A stretch of DNA of 64,000 bases from Oreohelix idahoensis (Eukaryota; Mollusca; Gastropoda; Stylommatophora; Oreohelicidae): positions 398,767 to 462,766 of the forward strand of contig JAMPIV010011356.1 in assembly GCA_024509875.1 (NCBI GenBank), written 5' to 3'. A program made the position numbers and the translations under genes. Within the stretch, counting starts at the first letter, position 1. Every line of letters begins with the position of its first letter. The notes beneath the pieces were generated by a model, which saw only the letters and a program-made list of their open reading frames with translations, made no database searches and had not been told where the DNA came from. Shown here piece after piece: positions 34,748 to 48,000 of this stretch.

Positions 34748-35169
34748 TAACACTTCACATACTTAGACGCTGGCTATAACTGCCAAAACGCGTCTTCACA
34801 CCTACTACGACATGTCTCATTTCTGAGCGATGCAGATTGGTGCCTTCCACACCTCGCGCCGAGAAACTAGCCGAAGAAACGCTGTGTCAGGTGAAAATGT
34901 AGACAAATGTCTGCTCTCTATGTCTGACTAGACGAATTCTCACACTATTTCGTTCACATCCAGGGACTGACATATTACGCAATAAAATGCGTTACTAGTA
35001 TGAGAAAAGAAACGGCAAAAGTCAGAATGGGAAAGTAATATTTTATCGCAAACGAACGAATACGAAAAACAGGAAAAGGATAAAAGAGCGATAATAAAGT
35101 AGAGGACACGGGTAGAAAAGAAAAGAATATAGAAAATTTATTGATCATAAATCTCTATGCTGCAACAAC

Positions 35170-35256
35170 TCTCTGACACTGATTGGCCACTGTTGATCAG
35201 ACTCCTAATTTCAAGAACCCTGAGATAGATCTACGCTTAACATACAACCATTTTCC
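35170..35256. other. Short unassigned spacer
   Basis: Between the solo LTR and the target duplication of the Tx1-like LINE; nothing recognised. Confidence 0.4.
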
Positions 35257-35744
35257 CACACCTAGAAAAATCTTTTTTTTTTTTTTTAAATACCTTTATT
35301 AAGGTCAGTATAACAATGTTATTTACAAATTTTTTTACAAATATCACATAATGTAAGATCAATAGTAAAATAACCCCCCCCCCCCCCCCCTCTCCTCCCT
35401 TAAAAAAAAAAAAACCTCCCTTCCCCAATCTAACATTGCAAGAATTCAAAAGCCAAACAGTATACCAACATATAAACAGTATCACATAATAAACATACTG
35501 AAGATAAAACCCTCCCCCCAATATATTACGAGTCAATATTCGAAAACACATGGATGATGAAGTGATTAATGGTACATCGACAAAGGGGTGGTAACCCCCT
35601 ACTATGAAATGATTAATGGGGACATATGTTAGGGAGTATATACATTGCATGATGTTTATAGTATTTACAAACAAAGCTACCTGCTTTGTGTGATGACCAA
35701 AAGGTCAATTAATTATTTATTTAAACAATCAACAACAAAAAATT

Positions 35745-38700
35745 TCAAATTTGTTCCGTTATGTCATGTGTTATTTGTTTATATATTTGTGAAAAAATTC
35801 TACTGTCATAATGTATGCCGTCATGTACTGCCCTATTCCTACATGTCCATACTAAGTATCTAAATTCTGCTAATAAAGTTAAGAGTTTAAGCTCCGTCTG
35901 TCTCGGTAAAGTCGGTAAAGTATTCAACATGACCGCTTGATACATGTTGAGTGATTGCGGTGTTTTGGAAGCTATCAGAGTTCTTAGTTTATTTAATGTA
36001 GGGGCCACTGTTTTACATGTGTAAAACAAGTGGTCCTCTGTTTCTATTGTGTTGTTACTGCACAGTTTACACCTTGGTGGCGCCTTGCCTGCTTTCATTG
36101 CTGAATGCTTACTCATGATAGGTGTTAAACCGTACAGTAACCTAAATGTAACTTGTTTGGCTTGTGGCTTGACGTCTATTGCATGAATGTTTGAGAAGCT
36201 TTGTGTGTAGTCTGTTATGAAAAGGTTGTACCCTCGTTTTATTCGTGTACCTAAATGGGGTTCCTGTGCTCCTACTAAAAGTTTGTATATGAGTTTAGTG
36301 TCTTGTTTTATTAACTGTTCATTCCCTTTTAGATTTTCTATGCATATCCTATAAAAAGGTGGTGGGGTGTCAAAGGAATGTGGTTGGTTGTTTTCTAGTT
36401 TATGTAACTTAATTAGCCTAAGTCCGATATAGTAATGTGCTAGGGGGTACAAACTTGGGATTTTAATTATCTCCCCTATATATTTAATCCTTAAAGCTTT
36501 AATTTTAGTGTTGATATCTTGTAAAGCTATCCCCCCTTTATGTTTGGGCTGTATTAGGGTTAAATGGTTAATGCTTTTAATGGTGCCCTTAAAAATGAAA
36601 TTCCTAATTAGTATATTTATTTTAGTTACCACTGACTTAGGCATAATCTGGATATTTGCTGTATATATTATTTTAGGCATAATGAAACAGTTCACTATGA
36701 TACTTCTCCCAAAAATAGTAGCTGTCTTGTATTTATATTTCTCTAACATGTTTTGAATTTTATCTACTAACTTTACCCATGTCTCTGTATTAGGGTTGTG
36801 GGGATTCCAAGAATAGTTTATCCCATAAATTTTGATTCTGTTAACTTGCGTTAACTGAAAGGGGAAATCTGTCTTATTTGCCCATTTACCTAATCCCATT
36901 AAACTAGATTTTTGAATATTTAGTTTGGATTCGTTAGCGTATCCAAACTCTGTAAAGGTTTCTAATATCTTTCTTATGGAATCTACAGTTGCTGGAAGGA
37001 ATAAAGTATCATCAGCATACGCTAATGATTTCCTTTCCCCTTGCCCGGGTATAAAAGTCCCCGTGATGTTTACATCGTCTTATTTTTTCCAGCACTGGTT
37101 CTAGTGTTAAAACGTATAACAGGGGAGACAAAGGGCAACCCTGTCTCACTGATAGTGTCAGCCTAACTGGGTCACTTAAACTGTGATTAATTAGTATTCT
37201 ACTTTGGGGTTTTTTATATAAGATCTCTATCCATGTTCTAAAGTATGTACCTATGTTGTTTGCTTGTAAAGTTTTGTGTAGGAAGGAATGTGATACCCTG
37301 TCAAAGGCTTTTTCCTGATCTAGTGATAGTATTGCACTTTGACACTGTCTATCATGCGTGTATGTAATGAAATCCCTTATGAAGTGTGTATGTCTACAAA
37401 TGTTCCTACCATGTACACTACATTGTTGGTCAGGATGTACCAAATTCTTCATGAATAATTTAAGTTTCAGAGTGAGAGCTTTGGCCAAGATTTTATAATC
37501 AGTATTTAAAAGCGAAATAGGCCTGTAATTTTTTATTGACTTTTTGTCAGCATTATCTTTAGGTATTAAAGTAATAAAGGATTCATTTAAACTATTCGGA
37601 AGCTCTCCTTTCTGGAAGGCTTCTTCAAATACTTTAATTAAAAGGGGGCCTAAAAGTGGGAAAAAGAAGAAGTAAAATTCTGCCGTTAACCCATCGGGGC
37701 CGGGTGATTTATTTTTCTGGAAAGTACTAATCGCTTCCCTTAAGTTTTCTAAAGTTAAAGTTTCGTCTAATTTCCTGCTCTCATCATCACTTAAACGTTT
37801 TGTGTAGTGTAGAAATGTATCCTGTGTGTTTACGTTAGTTGGTTCTTTAGTGTATAATTGTGTGTAGTATTCAAAAAAAGCGTACCTAATATTAGTGTCT
37901 TCTGTTTGATGCTTTCCATTCATGTCAAATATTTCGTGAATCTGTCTACTGTGTTGTACATTTTGCTCAATCGCTAAATATTGTCTACTGGGTGTTTCTT
38001 GTGTAATAGTATTTAATTTTGACCTAAGGAGAGCTCCTTGGTATGTGTGTGGTTTGTACAGGTCTAATTGCTCTTCTAAAGTATGAATGTGTGGGTTAGA
38101 TTTGTCTATCTGCTTGGTTAAACTTATTGCGTCTTCTAATATATTTTGTTCCCTCTTAAAAGCCCTGTGTATTGTTGTTGCTAAAGTCTGTGTTCTGTCC
38201 CTTATTGTATTTTTTAGCAGGTCCCAATATTCTGCAATGTTGTTATTGGGGATATCCTGTGTGTAACCCTGAATGAGTTGTGTTATTGTATCTGTGAAGA
38301 AAGTATTTGCTAGCAAGTTATTGTTGAATTTCCAATGTGGGGATCTCTTTAATTTTGTACATGTGTGTCCCGTACTTAGAACTGTGTATACTGCCTGGTG
38401 GTCTGTATATTTAAGCGTATTTTTAATGTGATAAGTTTTATGTATATTGTAACTATTGGATGCGTAAAACCTGTCCAATCTTGAGGCCTGTCTAAAATAA
38501 GGGTTTGTCTTGTCGTGAAATGTGAAAGCTTGTGTGTTCGGTTGTAGTTTTCTGTAAACGTCTACTAGGTCCTGTTTGTCAAGGATGGGTTGTAAGTGTC
38601 GTATTGATAGGGGGATTTGAATTTTCTTTCTCTGGGATACGGGTCCAAAGGAACTACTGTCTAAATTGGCCAAAACACAGTTAAAATCTCCCCCTAACAC

Positions 38701-38985
38701 TATTCTAGATCTTTTGTAGTGCTTATCTATAGTGTCATACAGTCCGTCGTAAAATTTGGGTTGGTCAGTGTATAGTGCGGGTGCGTATATATTGATGAGT
38801 GTGTGCGTGTCATGTTTATTGTGTTTGTTTTGTATTTGTATAATGACAATTCTGCCACAATTGCCTGTTCTATAATGTACTGCTTCCCAATCTTCATTTA
38901 TCTGGAGGGTGGCAGTACCCCCATGGCAGGTGCCTAGGGCGAACCAACCATGCTTCAGTCCTAACCTAGTTGTGTGTGTGCTGTG
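35745..38985 (-). pseudogene. ORF2 of Tx1-like LINE: endonuclease and reverse transcriptase
   Basis: In minus-strand order: HGWFALGTCHGGTATL, INIYAPALY, VLGGDFNCVLA (catalytic Asp), SRLDRFYA and YTDHQAVYT (Asp-His) for the endonuclease. The RT follows: SPGPDGLTAEFY, NYRPISLLNTDYKILAKAL, LSLDQEKAFDRVSH, VRQGCPLSPLLYVLTLEP, then after a one-base frame break near 37040 AYADDTLFLP, and the long Tx1/L1-type C-terminus with KGGIALQDI and a Cys-rich PPRCKLCSNN end. Upstream of about 38985 the endonuclease start (usual Gln-Glu-Thr box) is not readable, and an in-frame stop is present. So the gene has at least two lesions. Confidence 0.86.
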
Positions 38986-39356
38986 TCAAAACATACATTA
39001 AAATACTACCAAACTTATTTACATTAAAATGAAAACACAAAACTCTTAAATCATAACTAACACAACCTAAACTATGGGTGTTTTCAGATTTTACTTTAAA
39101 TGAATACATTATTTTTATTTTTCCAGACTTGTACGCTTGAGTCCTCTGGAGGGGAGGGGGGGGGGGGCACATCTTCCCACGCACTGGTAGTTTTCTGTAC
39201 CGACTTCTGACAGGCTCACAGGGGGGACAACCTTGGGGTGCAGCGCACCGCTCGTCATCGGATCTCTGGACCACACATGTCTCACCTGTTTGAAGTCGGA
39301 ACACAACTGCTTGCACTGGCCCCCAGTGCACGGGAAAAGTACTTTTAGTGGCAGAC

Positions 39357-40631
39357 TCATGAACTAACATCTTCGAAAGCCTGCCCGTCTATAAACAGGT
39401 CTGTCTGTGATAGCATAGCTTCCATTTCAGCTTCTTCTGTTTCCCTCGCCCAGTTGGAGGAAAATTGCGTTGACGCCTCTGGAACCTCAAGTCTTGAGCC
39501 TCTTGCCGGACTATTTGGCGCAGACATTCCCCGTTCGTCGACGACAGGTGTCGACGAAAAATACCTCAAGGAGGGCTCTGGTGAAAGCGCCCTTGGCGAT
39601 GGTGATCTAGGTAGATCTCTCCTGCTTGGGGATTTCTTGCCCGGTGACCTGCTGTCACTGCGCCTCCCCTCTTTCATCCTTACAGGCCCTGCTGCTTGCA
39701 ATGAAAGTCTTTTTCTATTCTTTTCACCTTTCTTTGTGCGCACTTCTTCAAAGTCTAATTCGTTGTTTTTTTCGAGTTCTGATGCAGAGCTCCCTGGTGC
39801 GGGGCTCTCTTGTGCAGAGCTCCCTGGTGCTGGGCTCTCTTGTGCAGGGCTCTCTGGTGCTGGGCTCTCTCGTGCAGGGCTCTCTGGTGCTGGGCTCTCT
39901 CTTGCAAGGCTCTCTGGTGCGGGGCTCTCTTTCCGGCGGCTTTGCTCCGCTGGCGTAGTATTCTTCACCGCCTCTTCCACCATTGAAGGCTTGGCTTGGG
40001 TGGCCCCTCTCTTTTTGGGGCATTGACTGACCCAGTGGTCGTCTTGCCCGCAAATGGCACACTGGATCTTTCTCCCCGGTAGGGACACCCATGCCCTTAG
40101 GTATTTATCCTCCGCCGCTTTAAGATGGACGAAATGCGGTACCTGATGCGTTGAGGGCTTGTACATAAAGTTCCATTTATCGCCCGCATTTTTTATCCTC
40201 ATCACTTCTGCATCTTTATCGCCCGTGATGACAGCCGCCACTCGCTGCACCGCCTCCGCTCTCATTGTGGGTGGGATCCAATTTAGAGTCCCTTTGGCCT
40301 TCTCCTTGTCTTGGTGTTCTATCAAAACACTCATCTGTGGATTGGTCCACTCCAGCCTCTTTCCGTGGAGCCCTTTATAGTGTTTAACTTGGGCCGCTGC
40401 CGTCAGGGTGGCGAACCACCTGAAAGGCCCTGCAAATCGATATAAAGTGGCAATGCCACTTGTACCCACACCTGCGGGCCCTGCTAGAATACTCGTTATA
40501 AGGGAATAAGATGCCCTGTTGGCCTGTGGGCCAGTTACTGTTATTATTAATGTTCCTGGGCGGTGCAACTCACCTCCCTCGAAGTCCTCTTCCATATTGA
40601 TGTTTACTACTGGCACAAAAGGTGCTGACAT
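39357..40631 (-). CDS. ORF1 protein of Tx1-like LINE (CCHC zinc knuckle)
   Basis: 424 intact codons. The N-terminal 190 residues form a globular nucleic-acid-binding-type region. Then CAICGQDDHWVSQC gives one zinc knuckle C-X2-C-X4-H-X4-C (about 40028-40069). A low-complexity hinge of repeated ESPAPES / ESPARES units follows (about 39780-39930), then a Ser/Arg/Pro-rich tail with KKSPSRRD and an acidic end. By analogy with L1/Tx1 elements this would bind the element RNA. The hinge repeats at the DNA level (about 30-bp units ending in GGGCTCTCT), so its length probably varies among copies. The ATG at 40629-40631 lies about 170 bp from the element 5' end. Confidence 0.82.
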   Translation of the reverse strand: MSAPFVPVVNINMEEDFEGGELHRPGTLIITVTGPQANRASYSLITSILAGPAGVGTSGIATLYRFAGPFRWFATLTAAAQVKHYKGLHGKRLEWTNPQMSVLIEHQDKEKAKGTLNWIPPTMRAEAVQRVAAVITGDKDAEVMRIKNAGDKWNFMYKPSTHQVPHFVHLKAAEDKYLRAWVSLPGRKIQCAICGQDDHWVSQCPKKRGATQAKPSMVEEAVKNTTPAEQSRRKESPAPESLARESPAPESPARESPAPESPAQESPAPGSSAQESPAPGSSASELEKNNELDFEEVRTKKGEKNRKRLSLQAAGPVRMKEGRRSDSRSPGKKSPSRRDLPRSPSPRALSPEPSLRYFSSTPVVDERGMSAPNSPARGSRLEVPEASTQFSSNWARETEEAEMEAMLSQTDLFIDGQAFEDVSS

Positions 40632-40819
40632 TCTCTTTATTTCCTTTCTTGGTTCTTAAAAACCAAATTAAGCACAAACAAAGGTCACAACACAGTTAGC
40701 CTAGCTAACCAGCTAAGCTAAACAAACACAAGTCCTGGAAGCACAAAAAAATCCTGGAAGCACAGAAAAATTGACCGCTCAGTAGCGCGTCAATATCTGG
40801 ACTCACACCTAGAAAAATC

Positions 40820-41430
40820 AGGGAGTCACCGTGATTGCAGTCAGGAATCCAGGTAAGTGAAAACACCAAGAACTAACCACTAAAGTCAACTTCATAAAAG
40901 TCCAAATGATGAGCTATAAATAGTTTTTTTTTGAACTGAACATCTCAATTTCTAGAAGTCCTAAATGATGAACAATCAGTAACTTTGTAGACTGAACTGA
41001 AATCAAAGTCTACAAGTACTGTGATGAATTGTCAGTAACTGCATAGATAAGACTGAACTGAAATCAAATCCTACAAGTACTGTGATGAACTTTCAGTAAC
41101 TGTGTAGACAAGGTTGAACTGAAATCAACTTCTTTAAGTACTGTGATGAACTTTTAGTAACTGTGTAGACAAGATTGAACTGTAGTTATTTTGATTATCA
41201 TAAATTCTAATACATATTTCATTTATACATGACATTTTCTTCTCATCAAGAGACAGTTAATTTCCAGTACCTCTATAAATAGATCTGCCAGTGATTCTCA
41301 CTCTATTTTCTACGGGTGGAACTTATAATAACATTGTTCGCAGATTTTCCTTGAGCCAACCTTCAGTGAGATTATCTGGCCAGTTTTGGTACTTTCATAC
41401 TTTCACTCATTCTACCTTTCCATCTTTTAT
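40820..41430. repeat. Diverged 61-bp tandem repeat and flank
   Basis: From about 40905 to 41185 units of about 61 bp recur four to five times; the core is AGTACTGTGATGAA..TCAGTAACTG..TAGA..AAG..TGAACTGAAATCAA. Divergence between units is moderate. The remainder (41190-41430) is unassigned. Confidence 0.7.
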
Positions 41431-41715
41431 CATAACCTGCCACAACCATCATAACCTGCCACAACCATCATAACCTGCCACAACCATCATAACCTGTCAC
41501 AACCATCATAACCTGCCACAACCATCATAACCTGCCACAACCATCATAACCTGCCACAACCATCATAACCTGCCACAACCATCATAACCTGCCACAACCA
41601 TCATAACCTGCCACAACCATCATAACCTGCCACAACCATCATAACCTGCCACAACCATCATAACCTGCCACAACCATCATAACCTGCCACAACCATCATA
41701 ACCTGCCACAACCAT
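41431..41715. repeat. 19-bp minisatellite, 15 units
   Basis: Units CATAACCTGCCACAACCAT, almost perfect (one TGTCAC variant). It runs directly into a LINE 3' end at 41716, and the unit reads NLPQP in the LINE frame, at the WNPQ position just ahead of the GRSRKTW motif. Confidence 0.93.
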
Positions 41716-41862
41716 GACTGACAGGTAGATCAAGAAAGACATGGGGAAGAGAACTGGTGACAGGACATAAAGGTCATGGAAATCCTTTAAGGTGATGGCA
41801 CAGGGACAGGAAGACTTAGCATCACTTCCTGACCAACTAAATGGTGGTTATGATGATGATGT
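41716..41862 (+). pseudogene. LINE 3'-end fragment
   Basis: It encodes GRSRKTWGREL and, frame-shifted, a Met-Ala-Gln-Asp-type block (RDRKT) followed by a (GATGAT)n tail at 41850-41861. This mirrors GRPRST..KRELETE..ARDRRTW and the ATG tail of the RTE-like LINE. Confidence 0.65.
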
Positions 41863-42005
41863 ATATACGAGTATGTATTTTGTGTGTATTTCAGTGATTT
41901 TAATTATTGTAAATCGTTTTTCATGCTAATAATGTCCAACCCGTCAAGATTGTTGTTGTTTACTTCTTCAACCCGTCATCCAGACTTACTATGCTTACAT
42001 GTGCA
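41863..42005. other. Spacer before the 34-bp array
   Basis: AT-rich, no motif. It lies between a LINE tail and the large array. Confidence 0.4.
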
Positions 42006-45000
42006 ACCCATACTTGCAACACTAGAAGAACAAACCCATGCCCATACTTGCAACACTAGAAGAACAAACACATGCCCATACTTGCAACACTAGAAGAACA
42101 AACACATGCCCATACTTGCAACACTAGAAGAACAAACACATGCCCATACTTGCAACACTAGAAGAACAAACACATGCCCATACTTGCAACTCTAGAAGAA
42201 CAAACACATGCCCATACTTGCAACACTAGAGGAACAAACACATGCCCATACTTGCAACACTAGAAGAACAAACACATGCCCATACTTGCAACTCTAGAAG
42301 AACAAACACATGCCCATACTTGCAACTCTAGAAGAACAAACACATGCCCATACTTGCAACACTAGAAGAACAAACACATGCCCATACTTGCAACTCTAGA
42401 AGAACAAACACATGCCCATACTTGCAACTCTAGAAGAACAAACACATGCCCATACTTGCAACTCTAGAAGAACAAACACATGCCCATACTTGCAACACTA
42501 GAAGAACAAACACATGCCCATACTTGCAACTCTAGAAGAACAAACACATGCCCATACTTGCAACTCTAGAAGAACAAACACATGCCCATATTTGCAACTC
42601 TAGAAGAACAAACACATGCCCATACTTGCAACACTAGAAGAACAAACACATGCCCATACTTGCAACACTAGAAGAACAAACACATGCCCATACTTGCAAC
42701 TCTAGAAGAACAAACACATGCCCATACTTGCAACTCTAGAAGAACAAACACATGCCCATACTTGCAACACTAGAAGAACAAACACATGCCCATACTTGCA
42801 ACTCTAGAAGAACAAACACATGCCCATACTTGCAACTCTAGAAGAACAAACACATGCCCATACTTGCAACTCTAGAAGAACAAACACATGCCCATACTTG
42901 CAACACTAGAAGAACAAACACATGCCCATACTTGCAACTCTAGAAGAACAAACACATGCCCATACTTGCAACTCTAGAAGAACAAACACATGCCCATACT
43001 TGCAACTCTAGAAGAACAAACACATGCCCATACTTGCAACTCTAGAAGAACAAACACATGCCCATACTTGCAACTCTAGAAGAACAAACACATGCCCATA
43101 CTTGCAACTCTAGAAGAACAAACACATGCCCATACTTGCAACTCTAGAAGAACAAACACATGCCCATACTTGCAACACTAGAAGAACAAACACATGCCCA
43201 TACTTGCAACTCTAGAAGAACAAACACATGCCCATACTTGCAACTCTAGAAGAACAAACACATGCCCATACTTGCAACTCTAGAAGAACAAACACATGCC
43301 CATACTTGCAACACTAGAAGAACAAACACATGCCCATACTTGTAACACTAGAAGAACAAACACATGCCCATACTTGCAACTCTAGAAGAACAAACACATG
43401 CCCATACTTGCAACTCTAGAAGAACAAACACATGCCCATACTTGCAACACTAGAAGAACAAACACATGCCCATACTTGCAACTCTAGAAGAACAAACACA
43501 TGCCCATACTTGCAACTCTAGAAGAACAAACACATGCCCATACTTGCAACACTAGAAGAACAAACACATGCCCATACTTGCAACTCTAGAAGAACAAACA
43601 CATGCCCATACTTGCAACTCTAGAAGAACAAACACATGCCCATACTTGCAACACTAGAAGAACAGAACAAACACATGCCCATACTTGCAACTCTAGAAGA
43701 ACAAACACATGCCCATATTTGCAACTCTAGAAGAACAAACACATGCCCATACTTGCAACTCTAGAAGAACAAACACATGCCCATACTTGCAACACTAGAA
43801 GAACAAACACATGCCCATACTTGCAACACTAGAAGAACAAACACATGCCCATACTTGCAACTCTAGAAGAACAAACACATGCCCATACTTGCAACTCTAG
43901 AAGAACAAACACATGCCCATATCATGCCCATACTTGCAACTCTAGAAGAACAAACACATGCCCATACTTGCAACTCTAGAAGAACAAACACATGCCCATA
44001 CTTGCAACTCTAGAAGAACAAACACATGCCCATACTTGCAACACTAGAAGAACAAACACATGCCCATACTTGCAACTCTAGAAGAACAAACACATGCCCA
44101 TACTTGCAACTCTAGAAGAACAACACATACCCATATGCCCATACTTGCAACACTAGAAGAACAAACACATGCCCATACTTGCAACTCTAGAAGAACAAAC
44201 ACATGCCCATACTTGCAGCTCTAGAAGAACAAACACATGCCCATACTTGCAGCTCTAGAAGAACAAACACATGCCCATACTTGCAACTCTAGAAGAACAA
44301 ACACATGCCCATACTTGCAACTCTAGAAGAACAAACACATGCCCATACTTGCAACACTAGAAGAACAAACACATGCCCATACTTGCAACTCTAGAAGAAC
44401 AAACACATGCCCATACTTGCAACTCTAGAAGAACAAACACATGCCCATACTTGCAACTCTAGAAGAACAAACACATGCCCATACTTGCAACACTAGAAGA
44501 ACAAACACATGCCCATACTTGCAACTCTAGAAGAACAAACACATGCCCATACTTGCAACTCTAGAAGAACAAACACATGCCCATACTTGCAACTCTAGAA
44601 GAACAAACACATGCCCATACTTGCAACTCTAGAAGAACAAACACATGCCCATACTTGCAACACTAGAAGAACAAACACATGCCCATACTTGCAACTCTAG
44701 AAGAACAAACACATGCCCATACTTGCAACTCTAGAAGAACAAACACATGCCCATACTTGCAACTCTAGAAGAACAAACACATGCCCATACTTGCAACTCT
44801 AGAAGAACAAACACATGCCCATACTTGCAACTCTAGAAGAACAAACACATGCCCATACTTGCAACTCTAGAAGAACAAACACATGCCCATACTTGCAACT
44901 CTAGAAGAACAAACACATGCCCATACTTGCAACTCTAGAAGAACAAACACATGCCCATACTTGCAACTCTAGAAGAACAAACACATGCCCATACTTGCAA

Positions 45001-48000
45001 CACTAGAAGAACAAACACATGCCCATACTTGCAACACTAGAAGAACAAACACATGCCCATACTTGCAACTCTAGAAGAACAAACACATGCCCATACTTGC
45101 AACTCTAGAAGAACAAACACATGCCCATACTTGCAACTCTAGAAGAACAAACACATGCCCATACTTGCAACTCTAGAAGAACAAACACATGCCCATACTT
45201 GCAACTCTAGAAGAACAAACACATGCCCATACTTGCAACACTAGAAGAACAAACACATGCCCATACTTGCAACTCTAGAAGAACAAACACATGCCCATAC
45301 TTGCAACTCTAGAAGAACAAACACATGCCCATACTTGCAACACTAGAAGAACAAACACATGCCCATACTTGCAACTCTAGAAGAACAAACACATGCCCAT
45401 ACTTGCAGCTCTAGAAGAACAAACACATGCCCATACTTGCAGCTCTAGAAGAACAAACACATGCCCATACTTGCAACTCTAGAAGAACAAACACATGCCC
45501 ATACTTGCAACTCTAGAAGAACAAACACATGCCCATACTTGCAACACTAGAAGAACAAACACATGCCCATACTTGCAACTCTAGAAGAACAAACACATGC
45601 CCATACTTGCAACTCTAGAAGAACAAACACATGCCCATACTTGCAACACTAGAAGAACAAACACATGCCCATACTTGCAACACTAGAAGAACAAACACAT
45701 GCCCATACTTGCAACTCTAGAAGAACAAACACATGCCCATACTTGCAACTCTAGAAGAACAAACACATGCCCATACTTGCAACACTAGAAGAACAAACAC
45801 ATGCCCATACTTGCAACACTAGAAGAACAAACACATGCCCATACTTGCAACTCTAGAAGAACAAACACATGCCCATACTTGCAACTCTAGAAGAACAAAC
45901 ACATGCCCATACTTGCAACACTAGAAGAACAAACACATGCCCATACTTGCAACACTAGAAGAACAAACACATGCCCATACTTGCAACACTAGAAGAACAA
46001 ACACATGCCCATACTTGCAACTCTAGAAGAACAAACACATGCCCATACTTGCAACACTAGAAGAACAAACACATGCCCATACTTGCAACTCTAGAAGAAC
46101 AAACACATGCCCATACTTGCAACACTAGAAGAACAAACACATGCCCATACTTGCAACTCTAGAAGAACAAACACATGCCCCATACTTGCAACACTAGAAG
46201 AACAAACACATGCCCATACTTGCAACTCTAGAAGAACAAACACATGCCCATACTTGCAACTCTAGAAGAACAAACACATGCCCATACTTGCAACACTAGA
46301 AGAACAAACACATGCCCATACTTGCAACTCTAGAAGAACAAACACATGCCCATACTTGCAACACTAGAAGAACAAACACATGCCCATACTTGCAACTCTA
46401 GAAGAACAAACACATGCCCATACTTGCAACACTAGAAGAACAAACACATGCCCATACTTGCAACACTAGAAGAACAAACACATGCCCATACTTGCAACTC
46501 TAGAAGAACAAACACATGCCCATACTTGCAACACTAGAAGAACAAACACATGCCCATACTTGCAACTCTAGAAGAACAAACACATGCCCATACTTGCAAC
46601 TCTAGAAGAACAAACACATGCCCATACTTGCAACTCTAGAAGAACAAACACATGCCCATACTTGCAACTCTAGAAGAACAAACACATGCCCATACTTGCA
46701 ACACTAGAAGAACAAACACATGCCCATACTTGCAACTCTAGAAGAACAAACACATGCCCATACTTGCAACACTAGAAGAACAAACACATGCCCATACTTG
46801 CAACTCTAGAAGAACAAACACATGCCCATAATTGCAACTCTAGAAGAACAAACACATGCCCATACTTGCAACTCTAGAAGAACAAACACATGCCCATACT
46901 TGCAACTCTAGAAGAACAAACACATGCCCATACTTGCAACACTAGAAGAACAAACACATGCCCATACTTGCAACTCTAGAAGAACAAACACATGCCCATA
47001 CTTGCAACTCTAGAAGAACAAACACATGCCCATACTTGCAACTCTAGAAGAACAAACATATGCCCATACTTGCAACACTAGAAGAACAAACACATGCCCA
47101 TACTTGCAACTCTAGAAGAACAAACATATGCCCATACTTGCAACTCTAGAAGAACAAACACATGCCCATACTTGCAACACTAGAAGAACAAACACATGCC
47201 CATACTTGCAACTCTAGAAGAACAAACACATGCCCATACTTGCAACACTAGAAGAACAAACACATGCCCATACTTGCAACTCTAGAAGAACAAACACATG
47301 CCCATACTTGCAACACTAGAAGAACAAACACATGCCCATACTTGCAACTCTAGAAGAACAAACACATGCCCATACTTGCAACACTAGAAGAACAAACACG
47401 TGCCCATACTTGCAACTCTAGAAGAACAAACACATGCCCATACTTGCAACACTAGAAGAACAAACACATGCCCATACTTGCAACTCTAGAAGAACAAACA
47501 CATGCCCATACTTGCAACTCTAGAAGAACAAACACATGTCCATACTTGCAACACTAGAAGAACAAACACATGCCCATACTTGCAACTCTAGAAGAACAAA
47601 CACATGCCCATAATTGCAACACTAGAAGAACAAACACATGCCCATACTTGCAACTCTAGAAGAACAAACACATGCCCATACTTGCAACTCTAGAAGAACA
47701 AACACATGCCCATACTTGCAACACTAGAAGAACAAACACATGCCCATACTTGCAACTCTAGAAGAACAAACACATGCCCATACTTGCAACTCTAGAAGAA
47801 CAAACACATGCCCATACTTGCAACACTAGAAGAACAAACACATGCCCATACTTGCAACTCTAGAAGAACAAACACATGCCCATACTTGCAACACTAGAAG
47901 AACAAACACATGCCCATACTTGCAACTCTAGAAGAACAAACACATGCCCATACTTGCAACTCTAGAAGAACAAACACATGCCCATACTTGCAACACTAGA

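Larger units (their letters stand above)
32210..35164 (-). repeat. Solo family-G LTR with 5-bp TSD (copy B)
   Basis: On the minus strand it starts TGCAGCATAGAG (from 35164) and ends ..TCTACGACA (32210). It is flanked by acaac at 32205-32209 and 35165-35169, a 5-bp target duplication. No internal region is present, so it is a solo LTR, the product of LTR-LTR recombination. It holds a SINE insertion (32828-33101) and a 72-bp internal duplication (33642 and 33902). The LTR sits at the 3' end of the second LINE. Confidence 0.9.
35273..40803 (-). mobile_element. Tx1/L1-like LINE, nearly complete, minus strand
   Basis: A 16-bp direct repeat CACACCTAGAAAAATC flanks it (35257-35272 and 40804-40819), and a run of T at 35273-35287 is its poly(A) tail. 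The 5531-bp body has a short 5' leader, ORF1 with a zinc knuckle (39357-40631) and ORF2 with endonuclease and reverse transcriptase (about 38985-35745). Two-ORF layout, a CCHC-bearing ORF1, poly(A) tail and long TSD fit the Tx1 branch of the L1 superfamily. Homopolymers of C (35372-35390) and A (35403-35414) lie near the tail. Confidence 0.88.
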
